IMG/VR virus record: IMGVR_UViG_3300013285_000565
Span: 1 to 31,645 of that record
DNA: 31,645 nt
DNA from: a virus
Reading direction: 5' to 3' (one strand)
Every line of letters begins with the position of its first letter. Position 1 is the first letter of the stretch. The position numbers and the translations under genes are program-made. Under the pieces are notes generated by a model. That model ran no database searches. It was not told where the DNA came from and saw only the letters and a program-made list of their open reading frames with translations. Positions 29,218 to 31,645 of this stretch are shown piece after piece.

Positions 29218-29685
29218 TTAAGCGAATGTACCTAAGCCAGCACCAACGAAGAAGTTACGGTTTGTAGCATCTCCACTTGCTGTTACAGTAGCCGTGGCAC
29301 CTGCGTTCATTGAGGCAGCGATATCAGCTTCTAGGTCACCAAAGCCGCCGTTTTGTACGTTGCTTGATGTGTCTGAATTGTTCATTGTGTCAGATGAAAT
29401 CAATGCTAAGAATGTTGTTGCACTTGGCTGACCAACTACATAAATTTCATTGTTGTTTTGAATTGCACGAACACAACGACTAAACACGCTGTTTGCATCT
29501 GTGTATACACCAGTTGAGCCGTCTGTACCTTTAGTTAGGTCGTTTGTGCCGCCTGATGTAACAACCTTGATCAATGTTAGTTGACGTGTACCAAAGTTAC
29601 TGTAATACGCACCGTCTGCGTATGTGTTTTGTGGACCACTTTTTAAGTAGTTGGCTGCTACTGTTTGACCGATTAATGATGGCAT
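29218..29685 (-). CDS. Abundant virion-type structural protein
   Basis: 155 residues, beta-rich, low in charge, with many Gly, Asn, Thr and Ser. It runs from MPSLIGQTVAANYLKSGPQN through TRQLTLIKVVTSGGTNDLTK and NSVFSRCVRAIQNNNEIYVV to a Gly/Ala/Thr-rich end (GATATVTASGDATNRNFFVG). Similar small proteins are virion-associated in marine T4-like phages. Expression looks strong and independent: GAGGAG before the ATG, its own UUCG terminator, and CTCAC/GTGAG (29717-29732) and TTTACC/GGTAAA (29747-29764) hairpins upstream. A capsid-decoration or fibre role is possible. Confidence 0.7.
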   Translation of the reverse strand: MPSLIGQTVAANYLKSGPQNTYADGAYYSNFGTRQLTLIKVVTSGGTNDLTKGTDGSTGVYTDANSVFSRCVRAIQNNNEIYVVGQPSATTFLALISSDTMNNSDTSSNVQNGGFGDLEADIAASMNAGATATVTASGDATNRNFFVGAGLGTFA

Positions 29686-29772
29686 AATAATCTCCTCTGA
29701 ATATGCTTATCAAATACTCACTACTCTGTGAGCCTTTGTACTTTTATTTACCACTTTTGGTAAAAATGTGCT

Positions 29773-30696
29773 TTATATGGTTAAATTTTGGGAGATGATG
29801 CGGAACCAGTCGCTGGAACCTTCTTTAACACTTTTCTTAGAAATTTCAGCTTTCTTACGTTCAAGATCTGCTTTTAACTGCGCTAAACGTGGGTGTTCAA
29901 TGCCGCCTTCTTTTTCAAACCATTTGATTATGTCTTCGACACTGGATATATTGCGCCAGGTTGCGCCTGGGCCCAGTGCAAGTTCTGCAGAATGAATGAT
30001 ATCAGTATAACGTTGTTTGTTATCTGGACTTAGCACTTGTTTACTAGCACGATGTTTGACCGCACCTCCAAAGCCGTGATACTGTAGTTCTTTAGGCTCA
30101 TAACTAGGATGACTGTTAATTAAACTGCTCATAGCCAACTGTTGGTCAACACCCTTGTATGGACTGTTCTTATGACGATAGCTGTGCATATGATGCTCAC
30201 CAATACCGTGTGCATCTTGCATGATCATCAAGTCTATTTGATAGTAGTTAGGCATGCCCTTTGTCTTGCCGGGAGCAGGCCATGCTAGGTGTATACCATT
30301 GCCGCCTTTGACGCTAGGATAGTGTTTTTGTGCATGTGCTAACACTTCAGACTTTACATCAACATCTGACAATTTAGGATCTAGGCCTAGCTTTTTCTTA
30401 ATCAAATCACTGTCCATGAACACATCAATATCGCCACTGACTTCTTTAGTAGTGCCGTAAGGTTTACCTGTATCAGGATCGAGTTCTACTTGATCAGGAT
30501 GCTCTGGATCAAAGCTGCCGCCGCCGCCTGCTTTCCAAAAACCTGTATCTCCTAGGCTATGTAAATAGGCTTGTACTTGTTTTTTAAGTTCTGGATAAGC
30601 ATCTTTAGGTATATCAATAATAATACCCTTGGTTGGAGTAAACTTGGAATCTTCAAAAGTTCCTATGCCCAGAGATTTTAAAGCATTTTTACTCAT
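29773..30696 (-). CDS. Nucleotidyltransferase-like protein
   Basis: 307 residues from ATG 30696 (AAGG upstream). Residues 85-95 hold EVSGDIDVFMD with Asp89 and Asp91, and NYYQIDLMIM supplies a third acid, Asp155. That is the D-x-D...D pattern of pol-beta-type nucleotidyltransferases. A Gly-rich loop GGGGSFDPEHP comes before it and a conserved HMHSYRHKNSPYKG segment after. The C-terminus has a coiled coil (RLAQLKADLERKKAEISKK) and ends SSDWFRIISQNLTI. It overlaps the 84-residue gene by 8 bases. The window thus has two different members of this fold. Function is unknown. Confidence 0.7.
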   Translation of the reverse strand: MSKNALKSLGIGTFEDSKFTPTKGIIIDIPKDAYPELKKQVQAYLHSLGDTGFWKAGGGGSFDPEHPDQVELDPDTGKPYGTTKEVSGDIDVFMDSDLIKKKLGLDPKLSDVDVKSEVLAHAQKHYPSVKGGNGIHLAWPAPGKTKGMPNYYQIDLMIMQDAHGIGEHHMHSYRHKNSPYKGVDQQLAMSSLINSHPSYEPKELQYHGFGGAVKHRASKQVLSPDNKQRYTDIIHSAELALGPGATWRNISSVEDIIKWFEKEGGIEHPRLAQLKADLERKKAEISKKSVKEGSSDWFRIISQNLTI

Positions 30697-30943
30697 CTTT
30701 ACCTTCTTGGATACGTTTAATACCACGCTTAAATTTGGTATTGTCAGCACTGCGTATGCTGTTGATAAAACGGCGTTCTAGTTCCGAAGCAGTTTCTACA
30801 TCATAGTTTTCACGTATAAGTTTTAATAGGTTGATTGCACTGTCGATGATATTGGACCCTCGACTTTCGATTACCAAGTCCGCATCTCTGCTGACTCCTA
30901 AATCGCTCAATTCTTGTAAAATACTCCGGGTGCTCTTACGCAT
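30689..30943 (-). CDS. Small unknown protein
   Basis: 84 residues: MRKSTRSILQELSDLGVSRD, then VIESRGSNIIDSAINLLKLI and a basic end (KFKRGIKRIQEGKDE). Mainly helical. SILQELSD contains an LxE site at residues 9-11 that could be a prohead-protease cleavage point, but the spacing differs from the other candidates. GAGAG before the ATG, with a promoter and late box upstream. It is the first minus-strand gene at the strand switch. Confidence 0.62.
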   Translation of the reverse strand: MRKSTRSILQELSDLGVSRDADLVIESRGSNIIDSAINLLKLIRENYDVETASELERRFINSIRSADNTKFKRGIKRIQEGKDE

Positions 30944-30962
30944 AATATAATCTCTCTTACTC

Positions 30963-30970
30963 TATTTATT
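30963..30970 (-). promoter_or_regulatory. Late-type promoter box
   Basis: AATAAATA on the minus strand, 20 bases before the ATG at 30943. Confidence 0.4.
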
Positions 30971-30972
30971 TG

Positions 30973-31001
30973 ATTGTAACATAAGTTTTTAAGTAAATCA
31001 A
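30973..31001 (-). promoter_or_regulatory. Sigma70-like promoter at the strand switch
   Basis: Minus strand TTGATT (30996-31001), 17-base spacer, TACAAT (30973-30978): 9 of 12 consensus bases. It would drive the minus-strand block. Confidence 0.5.
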
Positions 31002-31019
31002 ACGGGTTGGATTTAATAT

Positions 31020-31065
31020 TAGTGTAACACTAGGCGGACTAAATACTCAGTAGAAACCATGAGTA
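31020..31065 (+). promoter_or_regulatory. Palindromes in the divergent intergenic region
   Basis: The region 30944-31096 holds no gene. TAGTGT-A-ACACTA (31020-31032) is a 13-base palindrome, fit for an operator. TACTCA/TGAGTA (31044-31049 and 31060-31065) forms a hairpin before the plus-strand genes. CTAAATAC lies just ahead of it and may be a promoter element. No clear -10/-35 pair was found on the plus strand. Confidence 0.45.
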
Positions 31066-31096
31066 TCTACACACATTTTACACAGAGGATCACAAA

Positions 31097-31282
31097 ATGA
31101 CAACTTTATCAAACAAAATGCTAGCTCTTATGGAGAGACTAGCAGAAATGTTCCCTAAGGCAGGTTACCAAAGCCGTTTAGAACAATATATCAACAGCAA
31201 AAACCCAACCAATGCGGCAGAAGTAGATTACTGGCAACGTCAGTATGATTCAGAAGCACAATACTGGGGACGTGGACTATGA
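31097..31282 (+). CDS. Small phage protein (DUF3563-like in appearance)
   Basis: 61 residues: MTTLSNKMLALMERLAEMFP, then KAGYQSRLEQYINSKNPTNA and AEVDYWQRQYDSEAQYWGRG. The FP-x-x-x-YQSRLEQYI...P-x-x-AEV-x-x-W pattern resembles short DUF3563-type proteins, though I am not certain. It is soluble and helical, with no known function. GAGG lies before the ATG. First gene on the plus strand after the strand switch, its stop overlapping the next start (ATGA). Confidence 0.72.
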   Translation: MTTLSNKMLALMERLAEMFPKAGYQSRLEQYINSKNPTNAAEVDYWQRQYDSEAQYWGRGL

Positions 31283-31398
31283 AACCTATTCTAAGCGCAG
31301 TATGGCAAGTATTAGTATCAGTAGGCGAAGCTAGACATGCGGCTTGGCTCGCTCGTCAAGGGCGTATTGCAGAAGCTAAAGCTATATACGGAGCATAA
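31279..31398 (+). CDS. 39-residue protein of unknown function
   Basis: ATG overlaps the preceding TGA (ATGA). The 39 residues read MKPILSAVWQVLVSVGEARH and AAWLARQGRIAEAKAIYGA: one amphipathic helix followed by a basic helix. No signal or full membrane segment. Short, but coupling on both sides (the next ATG starts one base past the TAA) supports a real gene. Confidence 0.6.
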   Translation: MKPILSAVWQVLVSVGEARHAAWLARQGRIAEAKAIYGA

Positions 31399-31399
31399 T

Positions 31400-31498
31400 A
31401 TGGCAGAAGCTATTGCAAAGTTTGAAGCCAAGTACGGCGAGAAATGTGCGGCGTGGGCTATTGTAGCCATAGTCACATATTTGTTTATAGCAAGATAG
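31400..31498 (+). CDS. 32-residue single-pass membrane peptide
   Basis: ATG begins one base after the previous stop. The N-terminal half MAEAIAKFEAKYGEKCAA is charged; the C-terminal half WAIVAIVTYLFIAR is a membrane helix. Such tiny membrane proteins are common in early gene clusters of large phages, where they often affect host membranes or superinfection. Function is unknown here. Confidence 0.55.
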   Translation: MAEAIAKFEAKYGEKCAAWAIVAIVTYLFIAR

Positions 31499-31593
31499 CC
31501 ATTACAGTATGTTTTTTAACAAAAGGCATATATAATAACTGTAACAGCACAATGTTGTTACAACACACAAACATTACACACAGGAGATTTAAA

Positions 31594-31645
31594 ATGTTTA
31601 ATCAAGCAATCGACGCCGTTCAAAGCGGCAAGAAATCAATCGTTA
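31594..31645 (+). CDS. Start of a gene cut by the right edge (phasin-like beginning)
   Basis: AGGAG lies before the ATG, and 17 codons are visible (MFNQAIDAVQSGKKSIV). The start resembles phasin-like helical proteins I recall from bacteria and marine phages, but 17 residues are too few to be sure. The 95 bases upstream carry a GTAACA/TGTTAC inverted repeat and a TATAAT box (31531-31536) without a good -35. Confidence 0.5.
   Translation, partial: MFNQAIDAVQSGKKSIV

Noticed and set aside
31501-31593. Sigma70 promoter before the last plus-strand gene
   Set aside because: TATAAT is present at 31531-31536, but no acceptable -35 lies 16-18 bases upstream.
1-31645. Bacterial chromosome or degraded prophage
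   Set aside because: Dense, same-strand, overlapping phage genes, T4-type late promoters and tail/lysis genes throughout; no ribosomal or core metabolic operons and no integrase.
1-31645. tRNA genes, CRISPR arrays, insertion sequences
   Set aside because: No cloverleaf-like segment, regularly spaced repeats or transposase were recognised by eye; non-coding gaps are all under 200 bases. A tRNA scan was not run.

Overview
The window reads as part of the genome of an AT-rich, T4-like marine myovirus (pelagimyophage/methylophage type). It is not an ordinary bacterial chromosome. Forty-two genes or gene parts lie head to tail on the minus strand, often overlapping by 1-8 bases. The last 0.6 kb switches to four tiny plus-strand genes. 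Phage hallmarks are a tail-spike with an Mtd-type N-terminus, a PAAR-like spike tip, a virion-type protein with its own terminator, a SleB-type lysin, phage-type exonucleases, class Ia NrdA/NrdB, MazG, a viral bS21, and late promoters of the T4 type (NATAAATA). No tRNA, CRISPR array or insertion sequence was recognised. IscU, IscA and DnaK look beta/gammaproteobacterial. That points to a host such as a marine Methylophilales-like bacterium rather than SAR11, but this is inference.

Layout in transcription order, from high to low coordinates. 31.1-31.6 kb (+): small host-modulation-type genes. 31.0-24.7 kb: virion or internal-protein genes, two nucleotidyltransferase-like genes and a PD-(D/E)XK nuclease. 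24.0-21.9 kb: tail-spike. 21.9-16.7 kb: a ribonucleotide-reductase operon (nrdA, iscU, class II aldolase-like, nrdB, glutaredoxin, a small beta-barrel-like protein), tightly coupled and driven by a sigma70-like promoter with a structured leader. 16.7-15.7 kb: PAAR-like gene and its partner. 15.6-14.6 kb: histone-like protein, IscA and a conserved phage protein. 14.4-11.3 kb: lysin, membrane proteins and a virion-type protein. 11.3-9.7 kb: bS21, exonuclease and MazG. 9.6-5.7 kb: DnaK, Hsp20, ClpS, heme oxygenase and a PcyA/PcyX-type bilin reductase. 5.7-4.1 kb: a large unknown protein with a capsid-targeting-like N-terminus. 4.0-0.1 kb: a curli-like secretion cassette (CsgF, CsgG, a curlin-repeat protein, a FecR-domain protein) behind a perfect late promoter.

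The most interesting systems are these. (1) A phage-borne type VIII (curli) secretion cassette has an altered CsgG constriction and its own curlin-like substrate. (2) A bilin pathway (heme oxygenase plus bilin reductase) sits in one gene string with three proteostasis proteins. (3) Two identical A9 slippery sites (TCA AAA AAA AAG) are each followed by a -1 frame open for more than 110 codons with no plausible start, which suggests programmed frameshifting or polymerase slippage. (4) Several sigma70-consensus promoters place +1 exactly on a start codon (leaderless nuclease genes) or on the first base of a 5' hairpin (hsp20; similarly dnaK from a late promoter). (5) Three proteins share an in-register N-terminal motif resembling the T4 capsid-targeting sequence with its prohead-protease cleavage site. 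Heme oxygenase (iron release), IscU, IscA, glutaredoxin and the di-iron NrdB could act as one iron/redox supply for phage DNA synthesis; this is a hypothesis.

All assignments come from reading the sequence and remembered family features. No database search was run.
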